Position numbers and translations under genes: made by a program. Below are positions 9,302-17,406 of a stretch of DNA of 64,000 nucleotides, piece after piece. The DNA comes from Ensifer aridi (GTDB lineage: Bacteria > Pseudomonadota > Alphaproteobacteria > Rhizobiales > Rhizobiaceae), in assembly GCF_002078505.1 (NCBI RefSeq), contig NZ_LUAV01000035.1, forward strand, positions 186,001 through 250,000, in the 5' to 3' direction. Every line of letters starts with the position of its first letter. Positions within the stretch are counted from its first letter, which is position 1. The notes beneath the pieces are model-generated. The model saw only the letters and a program-made list of their open reading frames with translations, searched no databases and was not told the origin of the DNA.

Positions 9302-9317
9302 TGTGATATTTCTCACA
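9302..9317. promoter_or_regulatory. CRP-like site TGTGA-N6-TCACA upstream of the deoR-type gene
   Basis: A perfect TGTGA-N6-TCACA inverted repeat ends 45 bases before the start codon at 9362. It equals the enterobacterial CRP consensus core. Whether a rhizobial CRP/FNR-family protein uses this exact motif is not known to me. The position fits catabolite-type control of the deoxyribose cluster. Confidence 0.5.
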
Positions 9318-9361
9318 AAAAATGTTGCGCCACATTCGCAAGTCGCTGGTACGGAAAGACC

Positions 9362-10117
9362 ATGGCCAATCGCAAGTCGACACGTATCATCGCAATGGCC
9401 GACGCGCTTGCGGCGCGACGGGTGCTACACTTGAAAGAGGCGGCGGCGTTGCTCGGCGTATCGGAAATGACGATCCGCCGCGACGTGGCCGACAATCCCG
9501 GTCTCTTCGGATATCTTGGAGGCCATATCGTTCCGGCCGCGGAGATCGAGGGCGATGCGCCCTACGAACTCGCGCGCGCGGCCGACAGCCATGCGGCGGC
9601 AAAACGGGAGGCTTGCGTCCACGCCGCCAAGCACATCCGCCCCGATGAGACGATCTTCATCGATTGCGGTACGACGCTTGAATATTTGGTCGACTTGATA
9701 CCGGAAAATTACTCAATAACAGCAGTGTGTTACTCTCTGAACGCGGCGGAGCGGCTGACGCGTAAGCCGAATGTTCGGATCGTCATGCTCGGCGGCGTCT
9801 ATCACCCGTCCTCGGCTTCCTTTTCCGGCGGTTCCGGGCTCGACACGCTGGATCAGCTCGGCATCAACGTCGCGTTCCTCTCTGCGGCCGGCGTCGATCC
9901 GGTGAGGGGCGCGACCTGCGTTCATTTTCATGAGGTGCCGGTCAAGCAGAAGGCGATCTCGCTGGCGCGCGAGAGCTACCTCGTCGTGGACACGAGCAAG
10001 ATCGGCAGGCTGAAGGCGGCCTTCTTCGCGCCACTCAGCGTCTTCCAATCGGTTATTACGGAAGAAGGGGCGGCGGCAACAGCCGCCAACGCGGTCCCGC
10101 TGTCCAGCAAGTTATGA
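9362..10117 (+). CDS. DeoR family transcriptional regulator
   Basis: A 251-residue sugar-responsive repressor. An N-terminal DeoR-type helix-turn-helix (LKEAAALLGVSEMTIRRDV, ~residues 22-42) is followed by the DeoRC sensor domain with IFIDCGTTLEYL, VMLGGVYHPSSASFSG and AFLSAAGVD. These domains usually sense phosphorylated sugars. An in-frame ATG at 9296 exists, but it would place the CRP-like repeat inside the gene; ATG 9362 has GGAAAG before it and starts at the family N-terminus. It lies 146 bases upstream of deoC on the same strand, so it is probably the deoxyribose repressor. Confidence 0.9.
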   Translation: MANRKSTRIIAMADALAARRVLHLKEAAALLGVSEMTIRRDVADNPGLFGYLGGHIVPAAEIEGDAPYELARAADSHAAAKREACVHAAKHIRPDETIFIDCGTTLEYLVDLIPENYSITAVCYSLNAAERLTRKPNVRIVMLGGVYHPSSASFSGGSGLDTLDQLGINVAFLSAAGVDPVRGATCVHFHEVPVKQKAISLARESYLVVDTSKIGRLKAAFFAPLSVFQSVITEEGAAATAANAVPLSSKL

Positions 10118-10146
10118 TAGTTTGCCTCGGAGCGGGACGCCCTCGC

Positions 10147-10192
10147 TTGACACGCTGGGTAAAATGATGTGATCGTAACAATAACGTTGTTA
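10147..10192 (+). promoter_or_regulatory. Candidate deoC promoter and DeoR-type operator
   Basis: TTGACA at 10147-10152 is a perfect -35 box, although the -10 (TGTGAT or TGATCG at 15-17 spacing) is weak. Overlapping the expected start is a 6-bp inverted repeat TAACAA-N5-TTGTTA (10176-10192) in an AT-rich stretch that stands out from its surroundings. It lies in the 146-bp gap in front of deoC and is a plausible site for the adjacent DeoR-type repressor. Confidence 0.45.
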
Positions 10193-10263
10193 TAAAAATA
10201 ACACCACGCCGGACGGCTTGCGGTGCACCGCCTTGTGATTCTGGAAGATCGAGGAGAAGTCTG

Positions 10264-11277
10264 TTGGAAGATCTTGCTCGGAAAAGTGTGGTGGCGGTGG
10301 AAGAACATCCCGCCGGCGCTGGTCATAACTGGCCGCGCAACGACGGCGTCGAGCTCGACCTTTCCTGGGTGCTCGACCAGCGCGTAAACCTATCTGCCGC
10401 CGAGCGGCGCGTCGCGACGCTGCCGGGGCGGAGGACGGTCAAGAAGGATGCGCAGGCCGCCTGGCTGCTGAAAGCGGTGACCTGCATCGATCTCACCACG
10501 CTCAATGGCGACGACACGACGGAGCGCGTCAAGCGTCTCTGCGCCAAGGCACGCCAGCCGGTGCGCCAGGATATTCTCGATGCGCTTGGCATGGGTGATC
10601 GCGGCATTACGACCGGTGCAGTCTGCGTCTATCATCGCTTCGTTTCGACGGCGGTCGAGGCGCTGAAGGGCTCGGGTATTCCGGTCGCCGCCGTTTCTAC
10701 GGGCTTTCCTGCCGGCCTCGTGCCGCATGACGTGAAGCTTAAGGAAATCGAAGCCTCGGTCGCTGACGGCGCGCGGGAAATCGATATCGTGATTACCCGC
10801 GAGCACGTGCTGACCGGCAACTGGCAGGCGCTTTACGAGGAGATGCGCGACTTCCGTGCCGCCTGCGGCGATGCGCATGTCAAGGCGATCCTCGCAACCG
10901 GCGATCTCAAGACGCTGCGCAATGTCGCGCGCGCCTCGCTCGTCTGCATGATGGCGGGCGCCGACTTCATCAAGACCTCGACCGGCAAGGAGGGCGTGAA
11001 TGCGACGCTGCTCGTCACCCTCGTCATGCTGAGAATGATCCGCGCCTATGAGGAGCGGACGGGCATCAAGGTCGGCTACAAGCCGGCCGGCGGCATTTCC
11101 GCCGCGAAGGACGTGCTGAACTACCAGTTCCTGATGAAGGAGGAGCTCGGGCGGGAATGGTTGGAACCCGACCTCTTCCGCATCGGGGCATCGAGCCTGC
11201 TCGCCGACATCGAGCGCCAGCTCGAACATCATGTCAGCGGTGCCTATTCGGCCCTCAACAGACACCCGATAGGATAA
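10264..11277 (+). CDS. deoC: Deoxyribose-phosphate aldolase
   Basis: This 337-residue class I aldolase cleaves 2-deoxyribose-5-phosphate to glyceraldehyde-3-phosphate and acetaldehyde in the cytoplasm. Key residues are visible: Asp174 in EIDIVI, Schiff-base Lys237 in ADFIKTSTGK and Lys273 in VGYKPAGGIS. The protein carries an N-terminal extension of ~60 residues compared with the short E. coli enzyme, as in longer eukaryote-like DeoC. The start is a TTG at 10264, chosen because GAGGAG lies seven bases upstream and no ATG is placed better. The ALDH gene begins four bases after the stop and probably removes the acetaldehyde. Confidence 0.94.
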   Translation: MEDLARKSVVAVEEHPAGAGHNWPRNDGVELDLSWVLDQRVNLSAAERRVATLPGRRTVKKDAQAAWLLKAVTCIDLTTLNGDDTTERVKRLCAKARQPVRQDILDALGMGDRGITTGAVCVYHRFVSTAVEALKGSGIPVAAVSTGFPAGLVPHDVKLKEIEASVADGAREIDIVITREHVLTGNWQALYEEMRDFRAACGDAHVKAILATGDLKTLRNVARASLVCMMAGADFIKTSTGKEGVNATLLVTLVMLRMIRAYEERTGIKVGYKPAGGISAAKDVLNYQFLMKEELGREWLEPDLFRIGASSLLADIERQLEHHVSGAYSALNRHPIG

Positions 11278-11281
11278 TCCG

Positions 11282-13666
11282 ATGAGCGTCGCCAAATTCT
11301 TCGACGAAATGTCTTACGGTCCCGCGCCCGAAGCCGATACGGAGGCACGCCAGTGGCTCGCGCGCCACAAGGGCAAGTTCGGCCACTTCATCAACGGCAC
11401 GTTCGTCGAGTCCGTCTCCGGCAAGACGTTTGACAGCTTCGAGCCAGCAACGGGGGCGCTCCTCGCGAAGATAGCGCTCGGCGGCCGTGATGATGTGAAC
11501 GCCGCCGTAGCGGCCGCACGCAAGGCGCAAGGCCCCTGGGCGAAACTGCCTGGCCATGCCCGTGCCCGTCATCTCTACGCACTCGCCCGCATGGTCCAGC
11601 GTCATGCCCGCCTGATCGCGGTCGTAGAAGCCCTCGACAATGGCAAACCGGTCCGCGAGACGCGCGACATCGACATCCCGCTTGCTGCCCGCCATTTCTA
11701 TCACCACGCCGGCTGGGCGCAGCTTCAGGAGACGGAATTTGCCGATCAGGTGCCGGTCGGCGTCGTCGGCCAGGTCATCCCCTGGAACTTTCCGTTCCTG
11801 ATGCTTGCCTGGAAGATCGCGCCGGCTTTGGCGCTCGGCAATACGGTGATCCTGAAGCCGGCCGAGTTCACGCCGCTCACGGCCTTGCTGTTTTCGGAAC
11901 TCGCCTCCGCGGCCGGTTTGCCGCCGGGCGTCTTGAACATCGTGACGGGCGAGGGTGAGACGGGGGCGCTGATGGTCGAGCACGAGGATATCGACAAGAT
12001 CGCCTTCACCGGTTCGACCGAGGTCGGCCGTCTGATCCGCGAGAAGACCGCCGGTTCGGGCAAATCGCTGACGCTGGAGCTCGGCGGCAAGTCGCCCTTC
12101 ATCGTCTTCGACGACGCCGATATCGACGGGGCGGTCGAGGGCGTCGTGGACGCGATATGGTTCAATCAGGGTCAGGTCTGCTGCGCCGGATCACGCCTCC
12201 TCGTGCAGGAGGGCGTGGCGCCCGTTTTCCACGAACGGCTGGCGCGGCGCATGGAGACGCTCCGCGTCGGCCATCCGCTCGACAAGGCGATCGACATGGC
12301 GGCGATCGTCGCGCCCGTGCAGTTGCAGCGCATCGAAGGCATGGTCGCGAAGGGCTTGGCCGAAGGCGCGTCGCTGCATCAGCCGAAGATCGAGTTGCCG
12401 AAGGGCGGCAGCTTCTATCCGCCGACGCTGCTCACCAATGTCCAGCCGACCTCCGTTGTCGCCTCGGAGGAGATTTTCGGGCCGGTGGCCGTGTCCATGA
12501 CCTTCCGCACGCCGGAGGAGGCGATCCAGCTTGCCAACCATGCCCGCTACGGCCTTGCCGCCAGCGTCTGGAGCGAAACGATCGGGCTGGCTCTGCATGT
12601 CGCGGCAAAGCTCGCCGCCGGCGTCGTCTGGGTCAACGCCACCAATCTCTTCGACGCATCGAGCGGCTTCGGCGGGAAACGCGAATCCGGCTTCGGCCGC
12701 GAAGGCGGAAAGGAAGGCTGCTACGAATATCTGAAGCCGAAGGCCTGGGTCGGGCGCAAGCTCCGTGCCGAATCCAACGTGCCGGTTCTGAAGCCCGTGG
12801 CCGGTGAGTTCGCGACGCCGACACTCGACCGCACCGCCAAGCTCTTCATCGGCGGCAAGCAGGCGCGGCCGGACGGCAACTATTCGCGGCCGGTGCTTTC
12901 GCCGAAGGGCAAGGTGATCGGCGAGGTCGGCGAGGGCAATCGCAAGGACATCCGCAACGCCGTCGCCGCCGCACGGGGGGCCTCCGGCTGGTCGTCGGCA
13001 ACCGCGCATAACCGGGCGCAGATCCTCTACTACATCGCCGAGAACTTGAGCGCCCGAGCGCCGGAATTCGCCGATCGCATCGCTGCGATGACCGGGGCCT
13101 CGGCCGCCAATGCCAGGACGGAGGTGGACGCCTCGATTGCGCGTCTCTTCAGCTACGGCGCCTGGGCGGACAAATACGAGGGCGTCGTACACCAGCCGCC
13201 GTTGCGCGGCGTGGCGCTGGCCATGCCGGAGCCGCAAGGGGTTGTCGGCGTCATCTGCCCGCCGGAAGCGCCTCTGCTTGGGCTTGTCAGTCTTGTCGCG
13301 CCGCTCATTGCCGTCGGCAATCGCGTCATCGCCGTTCCAAGCGAACCGCATCCGCTGGCCGCGACCGATTTCTATTCCGTCCTCGAGACCTCCGACGTCC
13401 CTGCCGGCGTGATCAATATCGTCACCGGCTCGACGATCGAACTCGCCAAAACGCTCGCCGCCCATAATGACGTTGACGCGCTCTGGGCGTTCGGCTCGCC
13501 GGAGCTCTCGACGCTCGTCGAAAAGCTGTCGGTCGGCAATCTGAAGCGCACCTTCGTCGACTACGGTAAGGCCATCGACTGGATGGATCGTTCGGCCGCC
13601 GAGGGGCAGGCGTTTCTGCGCCGAGCGGTCGATGTCAAGAACATCTGGATTCCTTACGGCGAGTAG
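11282..13666 (+). CDS. Two-domain aldehyde dehydrogenase, ALDH16-like
   Basis: This 794-residue protein has two ALDH units. Residues ~30-485 form a full enzyme domain with Glu266 in LELGGKSP and catalytic Cys300 in NQGQVCCAGSR. Residues ~515-794 are ALDH-like again (VVGVICPPEAPLLGLVSLVAPLIAVGN, GVINIVTG) but lack the Cys and Glu motifs, so this half is probably structural. That architecture is the ALDH16 type known from bacteria and animals. It follows deoC by four bases, so its likely job is oxidising the acetaldehyde released from deoxyribose phosphate, although ALDH16 substrates are poorly defined. No frameshift is needed to read through both domains. Confidence 0.9.
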   Translation: MSVAKFFDEMSYGPAPEADTEARQWLARHKGKFGHFINGTFVESVSGKTFDSFEPATGALLAKIALGGRDDVNAAVAAARKAQGPWAKLPGHARARHLYALARMVQRHARLIAVVEALDNGKPVRETRDIDIPLAARHFYHHAGWAQLQETEFADQVPVGVVGQVIPWNFPFLMLAWKIAPALALGNTVILKPAEFTPLTALLFSELASAAGLPPGVLNIVTGEGETGALMVEHEDIDKIAFTGSTEVGRLIREKTAGSGKSLTLELGGKSPFIVFDDADIDGAVEGVVDAIWFNQGQVCCAGSRLLVQEGVAPVFHERLARRMETLRVGHPLDKAIDMAAIVAPVQLQRIEGMVAKGLAEGASLHQPKIELPKGGSFYPPTLLTNVQPTSVVASEEIFGPVAVSMTFRTPEEAIQLANHARYGLAASVWSETIGLALHVAAKLAAGVVWVNATNLFDASSGFGGKRESGFGREGGKEGCYEYLKPKAWVGRKLRAESNVPVLKPVAGEFATPTLDRTAKLFIGGKQARPDGNYSRPVLSPKGKVIGEVGEGNRKDIRNAVAAARGASGWSSATAHNRAQILYYIAENLSARAPEFADRIAAMTGASAANARTEVDASIARLFSYGAWADKYEGVVHQPPLRGVALAMPEPQGVVGVICPPEAPLLGLVSLVAPLIAVGNRVIAVPSEPHPLAATDFYSVLETSDVPAGVINIVTGSTIELAKTLAAHNDVDALWAFGSPELSTLVEKLSVGNLKRTFVDYGKAIDWMDRSAAEGQAFLRRAVDVKNIWIPYGE

Positions 13667-13763
13667 GGATCCGCCCTTTTCGGCCGCGGAGAGAGCCGGA
13701 AGAGTGGGGAAAGCGGAGCAGCCCTGTTGACGATCGGCGCCGGAAACGGCCTGATGCGACCCG

Positions 13764-13788
13764 CGCCACCCGTAAGCGGTGGCGTTTT
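13764..13788 (+). terminator. Hairpin plus T4 between ALDH and RbsD/FucU genes
   Basis: CGCCACC (13764-13770) pairs with GGTGGCG (13778-13784) across a seven-base loop and is followed by TTTT (13785-13788). It looks like a short intrinsic terminator or attenuator. It ends only 14 bases before the ATG of the next gene, just ahead of that gene's GGAGGA ribosome site, so it could also influence translation. Confidence 0.5.
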
Positions 13789-13802
13789 GGAGGAAGACAG
13801 AA

Positions 13803-14258
13803 ATGCTCAAGAATCTCGATCCGGCCCTCAATGCGGACGTGCTGCACGCGCTTCGCTCAATGGGCCATGGCGATACGTTGGTGATCTCCGACACCAATTT
13901 CCCGTCGGATGCGATCGCCCGCCAGACGACACTCGGCAAATTGCTCCACATCGACAACGTTTCAGCCGCGCGCGCGGTGAAGGCCGTGCTTTCGGTTCTG
14001 CCGCTCGACACGCCGCTCCAGCCCTCGGCGGGGCGCATGGAGGTCATGGGCGCGCCCGACGAAATCCCGCCGGTGCAGCGCGAGGTCCAGGCCGAAATCG
14101 ATCGCGCCGAGGGCAACCCCGCCCCCATGTACGGCATCGAGCGCTTCGCCTTCTACGAGGAAGCGAAGAAGGCCTATTGTGTCATCACCACCGGCGAGAC
14201 GCGCTTCTACGGCTGCTTTCTTTTCACCAAGGGTGTCATCCCGCCGGAATCAATCTGA
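13803..14258 (+). CDS. RbsD/FucU family sugar mutarotase
   Basis: A 151-residue protein of the RbsD/FucU (D-ribose pyranase / L-fucose mutarotase) family: MLKNLDPALNADVLHALRSMGHGDTLVISDTNFP has the characteristic early HGD motif, and the C-terminal YGCFLFTKGVIP matches the conserved tail. These cytoplasmic decamer-forming enzymes speed the exchange of sugar anomers or ring forms. The ATG at 13803 is chosen over an in-frame ATG at 13779 because GGAGGAAGACAGAA directly precedes it. Its place behind deoC and the ALDH gene suggests it works on deoxyribose or a related free sugar, which is inference. Confidence 0.9.
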   Translation: MLKNLDPALNADVLHALRSMGHGDTLVISDTNFPSDAIARQTTLGKLLHIDNVSAARAVKAVLSVLPLDTPLQPSAGRMEVMGAPDEIPPVQREVQAEIDRAEGNPAPMYGIERFAFYEEAKKAYCVITTGETRFYGCFLFTKGVIPPESI

Positions 14259-14269
14259 GAGATCGCGGT

Positions 14270-14698
14270 ATGGCCGAGCTCAAAGTGAGGACGCGGGAAA
14301 CAGGGGCCACCGCCGTCGTCGGCCGCACCGGCTTCCCGCAGGTCACGTCGCTCACCGGCGGCGAGCTCGACATCGTCACCAGCCCTTCTCAGCCGGGGTT
14401 CGGACCGCTCGATCTGCTCTATGCCTCGCTCGCGAGCTGTCTAGTCCTCAGCGCTCGGATCGCGGCGAGCCGATTCGGGGTGCTCGACAAGCTCACGGAG
14501 GTTTCGGCCAAAGTGACCGGCGGGAAGGCTCATGACGAACCGTCGCGGGTGGCGCGTTTCGACATCGAATTCGTCATCAAGGGCGATTTCGACGATACGG
14601 TCCGGCATGCCATCGCCGAGGCGGCGGAAAACGAAATCTGCACGGTCAGCAACACCTTGCGGGGCAATCCAGAGTTCGCGAGCAAACTTGTCGGCTAA
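14270..14698 (+). CDS. OsmC family protein
   Basis: A 142-residue protein of the OsmC/Ohr fold with the two redox cysteines at Cys57 (LYASLASCLVLSAR) and Cys124 (NEICTVSNTL). OsmC proteins are thiol peroxidases acting on organic hydroperoxides. This one belongs to the general OsmC group rather than the Ohr type, judging by the spacing and the FGPLDLLYASLASC segment. It starts 11 bases after the mutarotase gene, so it is probably co-transcribed. A small hairpin AAGCCG-tcg-CGGCTT follows the stop at 14703-14717, possibly marking the end of the transcript. Confidence 0.88.
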   Translation: MAELKVRTRETGATAVVGRTGFPQVTSLTGGELDIVTSPSQPGFGPLDLLYASLASCLVLSARIAASRFGVLDKLTEVSAKVTGGKAHDEPSRVARFDIEFVIKGDFDDTVRHAIAEAAENEICTVSNTLRGNPEFASKLVG

Positions 14699-14986
14699 TA
14701 CGAAGCCGTCGCGGCTTTGCCTCGAGGACTTGGGACGGGATCGCAGGAGGGCGTACCTGCGGTCGTGGGAACCTTCGCGTAGCAAGCCGCGTTTGTAATT
14801 GCTGACTGCGATTTTCATAACTGCGAGCTTGGCATCGCGCGGCACCGGAAACACGCAGGGCAGTGACCTTCGGGAGGTTGTCGAGCGTTTCCACGGACAC
14901 CTCTGACCCGCTTCGCGACATCAGGCTTCAGCCGAACGTGACGCGAAGATGACGCCCGCCTCCCTCCCGCATGAGGAGGCAGTGTC

Positions 14987-15508
14987 ATGACTTGGAACGA
15001 CAGTAACACCTCGACGGCGCCGCAAGGAGCCGCGTCCACGCCGACAATGGCACGGACGACCCGCAACCCCCGCAGCACGCTGCAGATTGCCGGCCATCCA
15101 ATTCACCCGATGCTCATTCCGTTTCCCGTTGTCTTCGTCGTGACCACGTTGTTCTGCGACCTCGCCTTCTGGCAAACAGGCTCGTCATCCTGGTCAGTCG
15201 CGGCGCTATGGCTGCTCGGAGGAGCGTTGGTTTTTGGCGCATTGGCCGCACTCGCCGGTTTGACGGATTTCCTGGGCGAGCCTCTCGTCCGGCAACTGAC
15301 GGCTGCCTGGTATCACTTCATCGGCAATGCGGCGGCAATCGCACTGACGGCGATCAACTTCTATCTGCGGTATGCGAACGGTGATCAAGCGGTGATCCCG
15401 GAGGGGTTGCTGCTTTCTCTCATCGTGGTCGGCATTTTCCTTTTCACCGGCTGGCAGGGCTGGGAGATGGTTTATCGCCATCGGGTCGGCGTCTCCGACG
15501 AGCTGTAA
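14987..15508 (+). CDS. DUF2231 family membrane protein
   Basis: A 173-residue protein with a hydrophilic N-terminus of ~35 residues and four predicted membrane segments (~42-60, 70-90, 106-124, 134-152). The conserved HPIHPMLIPFPV motif at the start of the first segment is diagnostic of DUF2231. Function is unknown; some relatives have been linked to haem or redox proteins, but nothing here proves that. The start has GAGGAGG seven bases upstream. The 288-base gap before it (14699-14986) contains no gene, only a weak hairpin near its left end. Confidence 0.88.
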   Translation: MTWNDSNTSTAPQGAASTPTMARTTRNPRSTLQIAGHPIHPMLIPFPVVFVVTTLFCDLAFWQTGSSSWSVAALWLLGGALVFGALAALAGLTDFLGEPLVRQLTAAWYHFIGNAAAIALTAINFYLRYANGDQAVIPEGLLLSLIVVGIFLFTGWQGWEMVYRHRVGVSDEL

Positions 15509-15614
15509 TCTCACTGCATCGTGCCTACGTCTGAACTGCAAGGCACGTTTCCCGATAGGCGTGGGGGTCGAATTCTGTTTATTGGCACCGGCATTCTGCG
15601 CAAACCTGCTGGCG

Positions 15615-15636
15615 TCGATCGTGATTTTTTGATCGA
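15615..15636. promoter_or_regulatory. Inverted repeat TCGATC-N10-GATCGA upstream of the DDAH-type gene
   Basis: Perfect 6-bp arms around a T-rich ten-base centre, 43 bases before the start at 15679. It could be an operator or a small hairpin; no regulator is adjacent, so its role is a guess. Confidence 0.35.
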
Positions 15637-15678
15637 CTGATCAGCAACGAAACAGCTCCAAGCCAAGGTGCCGAACGA

Positions 15679-16485
15679 ATGTCGCAGCCGCGCTCTGCCT
15701 TCAACTTCAATCAGATCATCGTCCGTACCCCTTCGCGCTCGGTCGTCAACGGCTTGCGCGCGGAGGATCGCGGCAGCCCGACCTATGAGGGCGTCAAGGC
15801 CGAGCACGAGGCTTATGTCCAGGCGATGCATGAGGCCGGCGTGAAGGTCACGGTGTTGCCGGCGCTCGAGGCCTTTCCGGACTCGATCTTCGTGGAGGAT
15901 CCCGCGCTAGTCTTCACTGAAGGCGCGATCCTGCTGCGCCCAGGCGCGGCCACGCGCGTCAAGGAAGTCGAGGAAATCGCGCCGACGCTCCACGATATGT
16001 TCGAAACCGTCCTTGAGCTGCCGGCCGGCTATGCCGATGGTGGCGACGTGCTGACGACCCGGGAAAGCGTCATGATCGGGCTTTCCGCGCGCACCGACAG
16101 GGCGGGCGCCGAAGCGCTGCAGGGCTGCCTCGCAAAGCTCGGACGCAAGAGCGAGATCGTCGCGACACCCGCAGGCGTGCTACACTTCAAGACCGATTGC
16201 TCGCTGCTCGATGACGAGACGATCCTTTCCACCAATCGGTTGGCGCGTTCCGGCGTCTTTGAAAACTTCAGGCAGATGATCATTCCCGAAGGCGAGGAGC
16301 CGGCCGCCAACGCCCTTCGCGTCAACGACGTCGTCATGGTCGGTTCCGATTTTCCGCGCACGACCGAGATGCTCGACAAGGCCGGCTACAAGGTCGTGCC
16401 GCTGAAGACCACGGACATCGGCAAGATCGATGCCGGCCTCTCCTGCATGTCGCTGAGATGGTTCAGCTGCGGAAAAGATGCGTGA
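15679..16485 (+). CDS. Dimethylarginine dimethylaminohydrolase (DDAH) family amidinohydrolase
   Basis: This 268-residue enzyme of the amidinotransferase (GME) superfamily probably hydrolyses N-methylated arginines to citrulline and methylamines. The catalytic triad positions are visible: an acidic residue in ELPAGYADGGDVL (Glu113/Asp region), His169 in GVLHFKTDCS and Cys256 in DAGLSCMSLRW. Substrate-side motifs SIFVEDPALV and NALRVND also fit DDAH. Related citrullinases or arginine deiminase-like enzymes are alternatives. The gene stands alone, 170 bases after the DUF2231 gene, with only a weak ribosome site (AAGG 13 bases upstream). Confidence 0.87.
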   Translation: MSQPRSAFNFNQIIVRTPSRSVVNGLRAEDRGSPTYEGVKAEHEAYVQAMHEAGVKVTVLPALEAFPDSIFVEDPALVFTEGAILLRPGAATRVKEVEEIAPTLHDMFETVLELPAGYADGGDVLTTRESVMIGLSARTDRAGAEALQGCLAKLGRKSEIVATPAGVLHFKTDCSLLDDETILSTNRLARSGVFENFRQMIIPEGEEPAANALRVNDVVMVGSDFPRTTEMLDKAGYKVVPLKTTDIGKIDAGLSCMSLRWFSCGKDA

Positions 16486-16549
16486 GTCGGAGCCGCACAG
16501 GCAACGGACGATACCGGATCGTCGCAGGCGCGCGAGCTGCCCTACTTAA

Positions 16550-16578
16550 TTGTTCGGGCGCGCCCAATCTGCTATCAT
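16550..16578 (+). promoter_or_regulatory. Candidate sigma-70 promoter for the exported 180-residue protein
   Basis: TTGTTC (16550-16555), a 17-base spacer, then TATCAT (16573-16578), 79 bases before the start codon at 16658. Spacing is optimal and both boxes are close to consensus. Confidence 0.45.
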
Positions 16579-16657
16579 TTTAGGTGCAGCTAATACGGCT
16601 TGGGACAGCCGCAGGCCGACACAATGACAACGATGAACGCGATCCGGGAGAACGGCC

Positions 16658-17200
16658 ATGAAACGGCTTCTAACGGCCGCTGCCCTATTGGCAGCGAGCA
16701 GTTTGGTTGCAGTGCAGGGCGCAGCCGCCGACGACGCTGCACTGATCAAAAGCGCTGAATCCGCTGCGCCCTCCGGGGTAGCAAGCGGTGCTGCGATCCA
16801 TGCTATGGACGAGAAGGGCAACATGCGCACGTTGAGGGAGGGCACGAACGGTTTCTGGTGCATGCCGGACGTTCCGGCCACGCCTGGCCCGGACCCGATG
16901 TGCGGCGATGCGAATGCAATGGAATGGGCGACGGCATGGATCCAAAAAAAGGAGCCGCCCAAAGGGAAGGTGGGCTTCATCTATATGCTGGCCGGCGGCA
17001 GCGACGCGAGCAACACCGATCCTTATGCGACAAAACCCGAAGAGGGTAACAACTGGGTGGAAACCGGTCCGCACGTCATGATCGTCAATGCGACGGACAT
17101 GATGCAAGGCTATCCGACGGAGGCCAAGCCCGACACATCCCGGCCGTACGTGATGTGGGCCGGCACTCCCTACGCTCATCTTATGATACCGGTGAAATAG
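16658..17200 (+). CDS. Small exported protein of unknown function
   Basis: A 180-residue protein with a clear Sec signal peptide (residues 1-24, MKRLLTAAALLAASSLVAVQGAAA) and a compact mature domain. Two cysteines (in GFWCMPDVP and DPMCGDA, around residues 68 and 82) could form a periplasmic disulfide. The rest is rich in Gly, Pro and Trp, ending in PYVMWAGTPYAHLMIPVK. I know similar uncharacterised secreted proteins in rhizobia but no function. It is a single-gene unit with its own promoter-like sequence and a strong hairpin 17 bases after the stop. Confidence 0.8.
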   Translation: MKRLLTAAALLAASSLVAVQGAAADDAALIKSAESAAPSGVASGAAIHAMDEKGNMRTLREGTNGFWCMPDVPATPGPDPMCGDANAMEWATAWIQKKEPPKGKVGFIYMLAGGSDASNTDPYATKPEEGNNWVETGPHVMIVNATDMMQGYPTEAKPDTSRPYVMWAGTPYAHLMIPVK

Positions 17201-17216
17201 CGACAGCGAAAAAGCC

Positions 17217-17244
17217 GCGGGCGCGAACGGGCGTTCGCGCCCGC
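17217..17244. terminator. Strong bidirectional hairpin between convergent genes
   Basis: Eleven-base arms GCGGGCGCGAA (17217-17227) and TTCGCGCCCGC (17234-17244) with a six-base loop, 17 bases after the exported-protein gene. On the minus strand it is followed by a T-run (complement of AAAAA at 17209-17213), so it also terminates the oxidoreductase transcript coming from the right. The remaining ~160 bases to 17407 show nothing else. Confidence 0.65.
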
Positions 17245-17406
17245 GAATTGCAGCTATGTGCTGGGTTGTTCATCGGAGGGGTTTTGGCTGCGTCGCTGGG
17301 AGGACGATCGCTAAGACATTGCAGGAAAGAATCCTCCTGCGGCGCATCGGATCTCTGATCACGGTTTTGGCAGCTACCTCCAGATTCGGCGGGGATGACC
17401 TCCGCA

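Noticed and set aside
12191..14137. 648-codon open frame on the minus strand
   Set aside because: It lies antisense to the ALDH gene; the product is Arg/Gly/Asp-rich low-complexity shadow coding typical of GC-rich DNA, with no family motif.
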